Positions 9,662 through 22,047 of a stretch of 64,000 nucleotides of DNA are shown piece after piece. Below the pieces are notes generated by a model. It did not search any database. It saw nothing but the letters and a program-made list of their open reading frames with translations, and had not been told where the DNA came from. Each line of letters starts with the position of its first letter. The first letter of the stretch is position 1. This DNA comes from Diphasiastrum complanatum (lineage: Eukaryota; Streptophyta; Lycopodiopsida; Lycopodiales; Lycopodiaceae): contig CM055104.1 of assembly GCA_029204225.1 (NCBI GenBank), forward strand, positions 39,798,527-39,862,526, in the 5' to 3' direction. A program made the translations under genes and the position numbers.

Positions 9662-11217
9662 ATGTACTATCAATCTTGTAGGTGGATTTCCTCAAAAGAA
9701 ATAAAAAATAGTGAATTGGATTCCATGAAGATCCAAATTATCGAAATGGTATGTTTGTTGGAAAGAGATTTGCCAACTTCCTTTTTGGATATACAAGTTC
9801 ATCTTCTAGTGCATTTGGTTAAAGAAGTATCAATTGCAGGACCTGTGCACACGAGATGGATGTTCTACCTTGAGCGCTTTATGAAATTTTTGAAGGGCTT
9901 TGTGAGACAAAGGCAAGGTCAGAAGGTAGCATTGCATAAAGTTGGCTTGTACAAGAATCTTTGTTTTATGTCACCGAAATAATCTCACAATTGCATCCTG
10001 CAAGTCCAAAAATGTGGTGTGAAGAAGAAGATGAACATGTTAAGGGTGAAGTACCACAAGAAAATGGTGTGCAAAAGAGACTTGCACTTCAATTAAAAGA
10101 GAAAATTGACACGTTCATATTATACACTTGTGGACAAATGGAAAGTGGATTTCAAGGTATGAAGAAGCCAAAAAAGAAAAAAACATAACATTGAAATGAA
10201 GAAGAAATATCAATCGAAGAAAAAGGAGGGCGTTGGAGAATGATGAACCTTTGGAGCCTTAATCTTCAAAATGCTCTCGTGAATGGGTTCTTGATACGAT
10301 GCTAAAAGCATCCGAAAATGGAGAAGAATTGACCATATTCGAATGGGAATTTGTTCGTGGATGTGGATGGAAGGTTAGTGTGATATTGTTTTTGTGAAGA
10401 TTTGTTTTTGTACTACTCAATATATGAATAGTATTTCTAATTACATATTTGTTTTTTTTTGTGTTTTAGTATACATCATACACTGCCATGTGGGCATATG
10501 GACACCATTACCGTGTTGAGAGAGTTGACAACAAGCGGCGTACATATGCTTGTGGTATAATGGCCAACTTTCAACAAGAGATTCATTCTAGTGCGAGGGA
10601 CCCTAATGCATTTCGGGCGACCTAGACTATGTCGGCACATTGCAACATATTTATGAAGTCGATTACAAGACTAACGGCAAATACTTTATTTTTGACCTAA
10701 AATGATTTAAGGTCATCTATCATGGAAGCAACGCCACAATTAAAAATGATAACTCAAATTTTTATCAAATCGACTCAACAAAATGTATATCGATGGACTC
10801 TCATGACACTTTAGTATTGCCAAGACAATGCAAACAAGTGAGACTCTAAAATTCCAATGTCATTAATATTCGCAATCCAATTATTTATGTATCAATCTTA
10901 TAAGACTAACTTAATTTTTTTTTAATTCTTTGGCAGATTATATTCCATCCAGATCGAATAGACCCAAGATGGTGGTATGTGATCCAACTTAATGCAAGAA
11001 AACGACGTGTATTTGAAGGAAAAGATATTTTTAAATTGGATACACACGATGAACCACCACCCAATTTTGGCGAGAAGAACCTGAACCACTCATCCAAACT
11101 CCAAATGATGTCAAAATGATGAGAGAAGAAGGTACAAATGGAAATGATGAGATTCTTACGATCATACAAGACCAAATTGGGGGTAATTTGAGGCCCCCAC
11201 GTTTGGATGAGATATAA
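9662..11217 (+). pseudogene. CACTA (En/Spm) TNP2-type transposase, C-terminal part, decayed
   Basis: The block at 9,662-10,188 matches the DUF4218 region found in plant TNP2 transposases: LPTSFLDIQVHLLVHL, then GPVHTRWMFYLERFM and a basic segment. A frameshift and a TAA near 9,925-9,940 break it, and reading continues in another frame with SLFYVTEIISQLHP. After an intron (donor near 10,375, acceptor TTTTAG near 10,470) comes the DUF4216-like region, YTSYTAMWAYGHHYRVERV and, after another slip near 10,620, IYEVDYKTNGKYFIFDLK with a TGA where Trp is expected. A second intron ends at CAG near 10,937, followed by HPDRIDPRWWYVIQ. The frame ends at TAA 11,215-11,217. The catalytic Transposase_21 region is absent; the non-Copia DNA upstream is too short to hold it. 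Confidence 0.85.
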
Positions 11218-12000
11218 TATTACTGATTTTTGTTCAATATATGCAGTGTGTACAGCAAAAGGACGTTTTTAGTTGTGCATGATTTGTCCTGTATAATACG
11301 AAACTATTTTTTGAGTGGTATAATTTACAAGTGGATGTAGATACTGAAAAGGTAATATACTGCTCATTTGTAGTTCCTTTCATTCTAATTCATATTTCTT
11401 TACTATCATTGTTTGTAATTTGTTGATTCTTGTATTTTGTAATGACAGTTCATTCTTGAGCCGTATACTCTTGACGATGTATATAGATTTTGACAAGAGT
11501 TGATCAAAACCTATGCTCAAAACGGTGTAAGTGTTGCACTTGAGATCGAGGGCCCTCAAAAACAAGTTGCTCCTGCCTTAACAGCCTTTCAGGTTGCTCA
11601 GGTGCAGATCTTATTATATATGATCAAAAAGAAATAAAAGTCCTTTCTAATACAGAGGAAGGCGATATTATAGCAAAGAGTCCTCTTGCCTTAAAAGGCA
11701 TTGAGGCCTTTCCCAAAACAGAGGAAGGTGAGATTATAGAAGGAGTTGTTCCCTTATCAGTTCCTAATACTAATAAAGAAAATATAAAAAATTTGACTGA
11801 ATAGAAATATATTTGTAAATAGAGATACATAAAAAAAATTACAATCATTTTACATGTAAACAATCCGTTTATGGGTTTTTTTTATTGATATCAATATAGA
11901 TTCTTACAATCAGATTGTGTCTATAGTGTAATACTGGAATGCAATTTTCTATATTGATACAAAGACTTGATGATTGGCATGTATATGCTGATAGTGAATC
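11218..12000. other. Intergenic, no gene seen
   Basis: This is AT-rich sequence downstream of the transposase stop. It should contain the right end of the CACTA element, but I see neither a clear TAGTG terminus with sub-terminal repeats nor coding sequence. Confidence 0.4.
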
Positions 12001-12380
12001 TCAATGTTCTTCCATAAGTTGGATTGTTTCGCCAATATCTCTGCATTTGATCTCGAGCTCATGTCTTTTACGTACCTGCATAAAACTAATACAAAGTGAG
12101 TTACAATTAGTACAGAGATTGTATTAGAAAGTTTTGATTGAAACTATTCATAAAAGATCGAGTGTTTACAGCTACTTACGAGTTTACCATTGAAAATGAA
12201 TTTGAAGTCTGAAAGTACATCATCTTGCAGGAGCAATAGTTCCCGCCTGATGTAATTTAGACTCCAATCTTCTTCCACCTCAACACACGTCAAAACGGCA
12301 TCATTGTATATAATTTCAATATTTTTTCGTTTTGAATGTCCACTGGCTTCCAAGTCTTGATCGAGTGGCACCCATTTACT
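12001..12380 (-). pseudogene. Two-exon coding fragment, family not recognised
   Basis: Exon A (about 12,380 down to 12,180) encodes a segment with VLTCVEVEEDWSL and LSDFKFIFNGKL. It ends at a consensus GTAAGT donor (12,174-12,179). A 104-bp intron ends in TTTTATGCAG, and exon B (12,075-12,001) continues in the same phase with VRKRHELEIKCRDIGETIQL and stops at TGA. The combined fragment looks like the end of a small alpha/beta fold: an acidic strand, a helix with RRELLLL, then a strand-turn FKFIFNGKL, reminiscent of ubiquitin-like folds. That is only an impression. No ATG in frame lies near exon A, so the 5' part is either further right or lost. It could be a captured gene fragment or a real gene tail. 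Confidence 0.45.
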
Positions 12381-13499
12381 TTATTTTTTTTTCATCTTTG
12401 ATAATGGAAGCATAAGCTCAACATTTATTTTTCAATTTGATAACAGAAGCACATGGAAGACATTTTTATTCTGCATTCTATTTCTCCATCTACAAGATTA
12501 AGATGTACATAAGCAACATATCCAACTACGTTCCTATACATAAATATAGGCTATAATCTGGCATATATTTATAATCCACATATGTTACTCACATAACTCA
12601 CTGAGATTCTTGCAACTCAACTACAAACAACCTCTATTTCTCATGAATAAATAGCATATATGGGAAATCTTTGAAGTCAATAATTCCACATCACAAGTTC
12701 TTCAACCATCTAGTTCTTATTAACAAAATTTCTTCTACCAATCGGCCTACTTCATATCTTATTGTACAAACCAAGATTAGGCTGACTTATATAGACATCT
12801 TTGGACATCAGGTCAAGGTTAGGCTAACTTATATAGACATCTTTGGACATAAGGTTAAGATTAAAGCTTTATTCCTCTGATCCAATCCATAACAAAATGG
12901 TACTTGGCAACAAGCAGTGAACCTTAATTTAATCTTTACCACTACTCATAGTTCAATATCCCCAAAACTCCTCTAGTTCCAGATTATTAAAAATAATCAC
13001 ATAGAGAATTCCTCTATTTCAACTGGATAGTTCTACCTTTGCACACATACTGAATTTTTTTTCAAAAATCTATGCAACTGGATGATTCATTGAGAATCTT
13101 ATTCCTATCTTTTCTTCTCCCTCTTTTAAAAGAAATTCCATAATTTCAATTAAAAAGCTCTCAAGATATAACATATAAGATATCAAAGATTTGAAAAAGT
13201 CAGTAATTAGTATCCAAATCTATTACACACCGGACTTGTTTCTCAAAATCATATAATATCTTATCCCGAGTGATAGAAATATTAAATCTCAATAATCAAC
13301 TATCAAATAGAGATTAACATTTGGGTCTAGGAAGTCTAAACTTTACTGAATCAATTGAAAACATCAATGGATTATGAGCCATATTCACAAATCATATATG
13401 GAAGTATAATTTCATATAACTTTTTAGTCCTACGTTGGAAGGAATTATATGAATCTCAATCCAATTGTCTCGTATTTAAGAAATTCCTAAAAAGTAGAG
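12381..13499. other. Intergenic; 42-bp tandem duplication
   Basis: No gene is seen in this AT-rich stretch. Two copies of a 42-bp unit lie head to tail at 12,775-12,816 and 12,817-12,858 (shared core ACTTATATAGACATCTTTGG). They create a short spurious open frame with a repeated peptide. Confidence 0.5.
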
Positions 13500-16098
13500 G
13501 TTTAAAATAATAGAGAAATAGATTTCAGGGCTTCTAAATTTTGTAAATAATGACAATGTGCTTACTCCTAGAATGAAATCTAGGGTTGGCTGATAAGACA
13601 ATAGCACTTTAATTATCACAAAATAATAATGTCGGAGCAGATTGAATTAGACTGATACCTGAGAGTAAGTTTCTCAACCGAATTGCTTCCTTTGTAGCTT
13701 GAGAGGCTACGATATACTCTGATTCAGTGGAAGATAGAGCTATCGAAGATTGCTTGTATCAGGAAATTGGACCATTGTTGAGGAAGAATGTAAATCCGAA
13801 AGTGGATTTACGAGTGTCTATATCTCCTGCCCAACTTGCATCTGTAAAACCAATGAGTATATTGAGTTTGTCATTGCCGACTACTCCATAACAAATGAAA
13901 AGTCCATAGTAGCTCAAAGATATCTCATGACTCTGATAAGAGCCTTCGAATGTGTTACATCAGGGTACACCAGGGTTGGTTATATACCGAATAAGAGAGC
14001 TGACTGCAAAAGCTATGTCTGGCCTTGTACAGATCATTGCATACATAAGAGATCCTATAATAGAATGGTAAGGATACTCATGCATCTGCTCCTTCTCTTG
14101 AATTTTTTAAGGACACTGGTCCTTTGACAATTTGAGACCTGGTTTCATTGGTGAGAGAGCTAACTTGCAATCAATCAGATTATATCTGACTAAGTGCAAT
14201 CAATCTGATTCGCCATTGATTTGTTGTTCACCAAGAGTAGATGAGCTTGGACCTTCAAGGGGAATAGTCAACTAAGGAACTGAAAGTTCAATATATCTGA
14301 CAGGTCGGCTGGATGGGCTGTGCCTTTTCCCTTGAGGTCTTGAAACTGATCTTCGATGAAGATGTCATCCCGATATCTTCGACTCAATGGGATCAAACAA
14401 CTTGTAGGCTTGATCTGATATAGTGTAACTGATGAAAATATATTTGATACTTTGGAAGTTGAGCTTCTTCTTGAGATCGTGAGGAATCTGTGCATAAGCA
14501 GTACATCCAAAGACTCGTAAGTTTGATAAAGAAGGTTTGGTATCTGTCCAAATTTCAAATGGTGTTTTGTTTGAGAGACCTTTAGTAGGACATATGTTCT
14601 GAATATAGGTTGTTGTTGAAACAGCTTTAGGCCAGAAGGACTTCGGAAGTGTCGCATGTGATAACATGCACTTTGCTGATTCGACTAAGGTTTTGTTCTT
14701 TCTCTCAACAAGACTATTTGACTGAGGCGAATAGGAGGTAATGTACTGTTTCTCAATGCCATTGTTAAGACAGTACTCCTGGAATTCGGTGGAAGTGTAT
14801 TCTTCCCCATTATCTAACCTCAATGCTTTGAGTCGTTTACCAGTTTGATTTTCTGCATGCTCTTTGAATTGTCTGGACTTGATGAAAACTTTTGACTTAT
14901 GTTTAATGAAATAAACGAGTGTTCTTCTGGAGAATTCGTCAATAAAGGTAATGAAATACTTTGCATCTAGCAATGATGGAGTTTGCATAGGTCCACATAT
15001 ATCCGTATGAACAACATCTAACAGACCTTTTGTTGCATGCCTATGACTTGATCTAAAAGAAATCCTAGTCTACTTTCCAAGGATGCACCTATGGCAGACA
15101 TGGAAATTGACTTTACCAGAAGGATAATCGAGATCAAGAGCCATGGATTGTCTAGATATGTTCAAAACATATGCATAATTCAAGTGTCCTAAGCGATGAT
15201 GCCATAGTAATGCTTTATTGACAAGAATAGAGATTTTCAAGACTTGACTAGAATCAGAATAACAATGTGCCAATCTATATAAGTATCCATGTCTCTTGCC
15301 GAGTGCAAAGATCTTATTACTCCTATCAAAAATTCTGCATTGATCAGACTCAAACTCCACCTTATGATCTAAATCTGTAATTCTACTTATTGATAACAGA
15401 TTTGTAGAGAGTTTGAGAACATACAAGACTTTTGACAGTAGTTTGAATTGATCTTGCTAGAATCTCAATCTTACAGTACCTTCACCTTTGATAGTGTGAG
15501 TACTATCGTCACCAAGATGAACATACTTCTTTGTGTTGTAAGGCGTATATGATTGGAAAATCTCACCATGATTGGTCACATGTTGAGTAGCTCCAGAATC
15601 CAAACATCCGAATTCGCGTATTTATCTTTGACCATAAAAGCGCCTTTGTCCATTTCAACTTGAGGAGATGCTGTAACTGTATTTGCTTGTTGATCAAGTT
15701 GCTTGGCTGCATTCTTCGCTTTGAGAATTTGGCAATCCTGGATCTCATGGTTATTGCGTTTGAAATACCTACAAAACATCTTCTTCTTCGACGAATGTGA
15801 ATTTTATGATTGTTCTTGATTTTGAGTCTATTTCAAATTCGATGCAGACTGCTTGGAACTTTTCTACTTCTATTGTTTTGAACTCTTGTTGACATATAGA
15901 GCATGAGACGAGGAGGTAGATGAAGTGTCCTGACTTCTTCAATTATCTTCTTGCAACAACAGTGATAACTCTGGTAAGAGATAAATATGAGTGTGTTGTG
16001 ATGATCATCACCCAATTTTGTTGCAAGAGATTCTTAAACTGGTTAATATGATTCTGAAGAGAATCACCATTTGACATCTTGAGTGTGAAGAGTTTCCT

Positions 16099-16738
<640 letters not shown>

Positions 16739-17387
16739 GATCTGTTCAGGAATCGGACAATCTTTCACTAGTGTTTCATCAGGGAACTTCTTTAGCTTAG
16801 ATAATCTTGCAAGAGCGGTCTCCATAGTTCAACTGGTTGATGTATCGCTTCCGTGATGTGCAAAGGTCGAGATGTTTCAACTTTGTTTTTTTTTTTTGAG
16901 TGAGAAGAAGAAGAAGAAGAAGAAGAGAGGAGTACGTAAAAAATATTGATCAGTAAGGATGGAAAAGTAAAATAGAAATGGATGTAACAGATGAGAGAGA
17001 GGATGGAAGATGGAATGGAGATGGACGAGAAAAATGAAAGTGAAGGATGGATGGTATGGGTGGCACTAGTTTCTCTAGGTACTGATCGGCTTGATCTGAG
17101 GTTCATTCACTTGCTTCAGTCCAGGGATGTTGAATCTTGATGGATATTGTGACTGCAACCTAGATTTGACAAGATTTGATCAATTTCAGTTGGCTAATAG
17201 TGTGATTTTAGTCCTTTTTCTTGGTTTTTTCCTGATATCTCTCTAAACCTAGCTCTGATTGACAGTATCTGAAGTAGATCTTGCGAATGATCCTATCTGC
17301 AAAGGTTACTCAGTGCAAGGGTTGGTCATGCGAGGGTTCTTTGTACTGTTTTACAGTCAATAAACCATTTTTCTCCCAATATACTGG

Positions 17388-18010
17388 GAACTAACTCTCG
17401 CCCTCTTATCAGTAGCTGGATCTGGGTTAGATCTAACTTGTGTGAAGCTTGCAAAGGTTCTTTCCCAGTGATGCGAGAGTTATTGATGTCTGTGAAAGTT
17501 CTTTAGATAAAAAATTTACTTTTTTACTTCTCAGTGGTGCGAGAGTTATTGATGTCTACGAGGGTTCAAAATCACTTTTTGGCTCATAGAACAATCAATA
17601 ATTCAAACTAACTCTCGTAGGCTCTTCTGTGTCCTTGTCTCACTAATATGGAACTTCAGAAGCTTATGCGAAGGTTACTTACCATAGAAAATCAAAATTT
17701 TGATGTTTGCGAAGGTTCAGCCTGATTTTCCCGTCTTTTTTAACTAGAAAACCTTCGCACAGGGGTTTAAACTTCAAACTAACTCTCGTAGGATTTACTG
17801 TGTCCTGGTCTCACTGAGATGGAACTTCAGTAGCCTCTGCAAAGGTTAGTTTTCAGTTTGAATTTTTTTTTAAAATTTTCCAAGGGTTTTTTGAATTTTT
17901 ATGGGTTTTTTCTGAGTTTTTTCAAAATTTGCTGGGAACTAACTCTCGCAGGCTTTTACGTAGGTCTGGGATAGTACCCTCTAGAGCTATTGCCAGTCAT
18001 GCAAAGGTTC
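17388..18010. repeat. Degenerate tandem repeat inside the nested element
   Basis: Four diverged units begin with AACTAACTCTCG at about 17,388, 17,609, 17,776 and 17,936, spaced roughly 160-220 bp. Each carries a downstream TGCGAAGGTT-like or TGCAAAGGTT-like box. The middle two are most alike (TGTGTCCTKGTCTCACT is shared). No coding function is visible. Confidence 0.65.
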
Positions 18011-18379
18011 ATGCCCAGTGGTTTTGAGAAATCAATATTTGATGAGATTTTGGCTCTGTTTTTTCCTCCAAAATGCAGATTTGAACATTTTTTCTGATTT
18101 TTATGGATTTTTATGGGTTTATGAAAAGAGTTGGAAACTAGGAATTGAACCTCCCACCTCACAATTTCTCCCTACAACACTTCCAAACAAAAAACCAAGA
18201 CAAAAACGACAAAATCTCAAAAAAATGGCAAAACTAACACTAAGTCACACTAATCTAACCTCAAAAAATTCAATTTTTTTTTGTAAAAAAGAGAAGAGAG
18301 AGAAGAGGAGAGGAAGAGAAAAAAGAGGAGAAGCTATGCGGCGAGACGAGTGTGTGGCGGTCCCCGGCAACAATTCCAT

Positions 18380-18450
18380 TGTTGTGTCGTCAATGTAGCA
18401 TAGGGGTTCGTCGTTGGGAGCGGCAACCTCGCCTTCACTTGCATAGCATG

Positions 18451-18544
<94 letters not shown>

Positions 18545-18851
18545 ACAAGACAAGTCACATGAATCATGTGAGTCTTACTTTGTGCAACTTAGATTCCTTA
18601 TTTTTCAGCTTGACTGTGTGAACTTGGGCCTCAAACTTATTTATTTACACCTAGGGCCCAAGTCACTAGAACACAACTTAATTTATTTAACTAGTGTGCT
18701 CATTGGGCTGGGCTTATACACGTAGAAAGCCAGTGTCTCACACTTATTGCTCTACTGTACTATGACGGGGCCCACTAGGTAAGGCTTGGCCAACAGTATT
18801 CTAAGTGGTGGGACCCACTTATTTATTTGCATACAGGAAATACCCACAACA
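18380..18851 (-). repeat. Right LTR copy of the nested element
   Basis: This copy is 472 bp, starts TGTTGTGTCG and ends CCCACAACA. It carries a shorter (AG)n array at 18,453-18,543 and reaches the target duplication at 18,852. It would be the 5' LTR if the element reads on the minus strand, as the adjacent tRNA-Asp-like site suggests. Confidence 0.7.
18453..18543. repeat. (AG)n microsatellite, 91 bp
   Basis: A perfect AG array in the right LTR of the nested element, at the equivalent position to the array at 16,172. Confidence 0.98.
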
Positions 18852-19364
18852 TTCCTTCGAAGATGTAACTTGCTATTCACGTCTCTCACATCATATAGTG
18901 AGCTCCAAATGTCTTCTTTCAAAGTTTTAGCTTTAGCTATGTGACCAATTTGAGTATCTGATATATTGAGGATAATAAGCGCAAAAGATTTATCATCCTT
19001 CAATTTCCATTTTGAGTCTTCTGTGTCGTCCTCATGTTTCACTTTGATACGTGTAACAACATCCCATAACTCGTTGGCGATTAGCAAGGTCTTCATCTTA
19101 AATTTCCACAAATGATAATTGGATTTATTCAGCTTGTCTACGATAAGATCGACTTTACTTTGAGAATCCATTGGAACTTAGTCTGTCGATTGTATCGATG
19201 ACGCTAAGATGTAGTGATGCCAACAATAGGAAATCAATTCTCTAATACTGAAAGGATGAAAGGAACTGAAGAATATGATATCAAATTGATATCGCAAAAG
19301 ATATCAAGTATTAGAGCTTTTCGCTCTAATGTCGAAATAGTATTAGGCCCTGATAGAGATTACA

Positions 19365-19376
19365 ACTCTGATACCA
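19365..19376 (-). promoter_or_regulatory. Primer-binding site of Copia A
   Basis: The minus strand reads TGGTATCAGAGT immediately before the LTR that begins at 19,377, the standard initiator tRNA-Met site with one change. Confidence 0.85.
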
Positions 19377-20387
19377 TGTCAGAAATAAGTGAGTAATGGA
19401 ATGCGAAAACTTCCTACTTCCAATGCATGACTACACCTATCAAAAATTGAACAAAGCAGTAGTGGTGGAAATCATGTTCAATCTTTAGCAACTAACTTTC
19501 GCTAGATACTAAGTGATTACATAGCCAAACATAAAGTATTGAATTCTCAGACGATTTCTATCAGTTACAAAAGCAATACAGAGATGCATGCATTCTGACA
19601 CAAACTGAACGCAATAAGAAAATAGTATTGATTCAAAAAAACAAGATCAGATGCTAATGAGTGAAAGACAATAGCGAATAGAAACTATGCACTCTAAAGT
19701 TGTCTCTGAGTAACTGAGAATAAGTCTGAAATAAGCAACTCTGCTAATAAGTAGTAGCGCAATATCAACTCTAAAATAAATCTCTAAAAGATTGAGCTAG
19801 AATGCTCAAGAGAGTTCAAGTTTGAAAGCTTGATAGAGAGCTAACAACAATAATTTCTGGTTGTGAATGATCTGCTTTATGAGAGCGCAAAAAACGTCGT
19901 GTAATAACACTCAACTCCTTAACAATTCACAATATCATTATTGATTGATCATTCTACTTGATCATTGATAATGAGATGTATGAACAACTGATTTATACTA
20001 AGTAATTAGGTCGTCAAATGCGATTGCCAGTTGGCTGGAGTCCGCTGGCATTCATCCAGTTCCTTCTCATAAATAATTGCTGATAAGCGGCGACAATTGA
20101 CCGTAAACAGTCTATCTGCATAAATGAACTAAAACTATCACTCTGCAAAAATGAACTAAAACTGCCACAGGCGACAGTGTCGACTTTTTGCAAAAAAGAC
20201 GACAGTATCATAAAATCTCATTTCCTTAATATTGGGGTAGCTCCACACTTTGCCAGAGTCATTTCCTTAACATTTGAGGCACTTTGAAAAATGTGACTCT
20301 GCATTTTTACTAGTAATTCCTGACAGGCGATAGTGTCGCAAAAAGATGAAAAAGGTGACACTGCATTATAACACAAGATTCTTGACA
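19377..20387 (-). repeat. 5' LTR of Copia A
   Basis: This LTR begins TGTCAGAAATAAG on the plus strand next to the primer-binding site and is about 1.0 kb long. Its right edge is placed at TTCTTGACA, which mirrors the TGTCA start. A second copy of the same LTR lies at 48,328-49,351. It contains several GCGACAGTGTCG-like short repeats and a duplicated AATGAACTAAAACT. Confidence 0.75.
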
Positions 20388-20889
20388 AACGACACTGAGG
20401 AATTTGCTTACCTTTACAGATTGTAGTCAAGGAATGCTTGTGTACTATTTTCAGCCTAAATCTTTGGTTAATTACGAGACAGACAAGTCTATCATGATTG
20501 AATGGTTGCTATCTCCTTGCATATGTTGCTAGGAATAGAGCTCTTAACTCAAGAGAGTATCTTGTATACTCAGGACTGAGTTAAAGTCATTTTTATCTTG
20601 ATGGATCTCCTAGAGATTTTGGTAGGATGAATGTTTGTACCTTAGTTTTTTGAAAAAATTCTAAGTGTATTGGTACTAAAAAGTATTTATGACAGGTCTA
20701 CAAGTACTTGTGGATAGTCTTGGACTATAATCGTTTGGGTCTTTAACTTTTGAGCATTGATCTCCAATGTAAGGTGACATTTCACCCAGAGATTCATGTA
20801 AATTGAGGTTACATGAAGGTGATGTTACTAGATTGGAGAGAATCAGACCCAATAGAAAAATTTATCTCTTAGTGTACTTCTAAACATTG
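20388..20889. other. Unassigned, possibly decayed Gypsy interior
   Basis: No clear gene. The plus strand may contain decayed Gypsy pol sequence leading into the chromodomain-like tail, but stops are too frequent to assign it. Confidence 0.3.
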
Positions 20890-21335
20890 ATATAGTACTT
20901 CAGTGCACGGATAGATAATTTGTGAATTATTCCATCTCTAAGTACTTATTTGAAATTGAAGTCAGACTAAGGAATGATTTTTAGGGTAAATGTGAAAGTT
21001 ACAAGATTGATTTGTTAGCTTTTGAGCTTGATCTTCATGATTGGTCGGCTGCTCATCCAATATATATTGTAAACTTAGTTTATATGATAATGACAGTTGG
21101 ATATATTGAAGATTTTACGCATTTGGAGGACTTATTGCTCAATGTACCTTTGGACCCTAAAAGAGTACTCTGAATAAGAGATGAACAATTGAGAAATCGT
21201 TCTATCTCTGAGTGCTTGATTAGGTTGGCTGATCAGATTGAGGATAATGATTCATGGGAAAGAGTTAAAAGCATGCAATATGGATCTTCCCTAGCTACTC
21301 GTTCTGAGGACAGAACTTGATTAAGGGGGGAAGAA
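20890..21335 (+). pseudogene. Ty3/Gypsy integrase C-terminus and chromodomain tail, decayed
   Basis: Plus-strand reading gives YKIDLLAFELDLHDWSAAHP and, further on, LRNRSISECLIR followed by DNDSWERVKSMQY. This matches the end of chromovirus-type Gypsy polyproteins, where a chromodomain follows the integrase: LRNR, a strand, then D-SWE. A TGA sits near 21,172 and another stop near 20,980. The tail ends with RSEDRT and a stop, then a purine tract (AAGGGGGGAAGAA) and the LTR. Chromodomains direct insertion to heterochromatin in this clade. Confidence 0.75.
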
Positions 21336-21482
21336 TGTTATGTCCATGTTCCGTATGTGGGATTCAAAATAATTCCTGACATGGATAGCGGGTCACTCCA
21401 GTGTATGTGGTTGTTAGTTATGCTTCGTCATTCCGAGCTTGGCTAGTAAAGTAATTAATAATCATATGAGGGCCCAGACCTA
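21336..21482 (+). repeat. Gypsy 3' LTR, truncated
   Basis: It begins TGTTATGTCC directly after the polypurine tract. About 147 bp align with the LTR at 63,672 (shared AGTAATTAATAA and GGGCCCAG-like blocks) before the sequence switches to Copia gag at about 21,483. Confidence 0.7.
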
Positions 21483-22047
21483 TATTTGGACATAGGAACA
21501 GTACAAAGATATCATAACCTCGCATCGATCTCTAATTCCATAGAGATGTGGGATGCACTCATCAGCAGATTTCAAACCAAGTCGCGCAATCAAACCATGC
21601 ATCTAGAAGATCAGCTTACCTATCTAAGATGGGATGGCAAAGATCTCACCAGTTTCATCAGAAAAATGAAGAACATGTTGTCATTACACAATGTTGAAAT
21701 AGAGCACACAATCTCACAAGAGAAGTAGCTTAGCTACCTGCTACATTTCCTACCAAGATCATTCCAAACTACTCGGACCCTACTGGCAAAAGATCCTGCC
21801 ATGAACTTGGAGAGCACCACTCAGATTCATGTCTGACAGCTCAGCTTCTATGACAGAAGAGTTTTGTGGATTCGGTGGTGAACCACAAACTTATGAAGAA
21901 GCTATCAATAGTCCCGACAAATACAAATGGATAAAAGCAATGGAGAAAGAAATGCACTCCATGCAAACAAACAAGGTCTGGACTCTTGAACCAGTACCAG
22001 CTGATAGAAAGATTGTCAAATGCAAGTGGATCTACAAATACAAGTGA
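21483..22047 (+). pseudogene. Copia scrap: gag fused to reverse-transcriptase start
   Basis: Plus-strand gag (MWDALISRFQTKSRNQTMHL and a UBN2-like segment, stop near 21,728) runs to about 21,828. There it joins the beginning of the reverse transcriptase (TYEEAINSPDKYKWIKAMEK, ending VKCKWIYKYK). Protease and integrase are missing, so this is an internally deleted copy. Its right end abuts an oppositely oriented Copia at 22,047. Confidence 0.85.

Noticed and set aside
17388-18010. CRISPR-like spacing of repeats
   Set aside because: Units are diverged, unevenly spaced and lie inside a plant LTR element; a plant nuclear genome has no CRISPR arrays.
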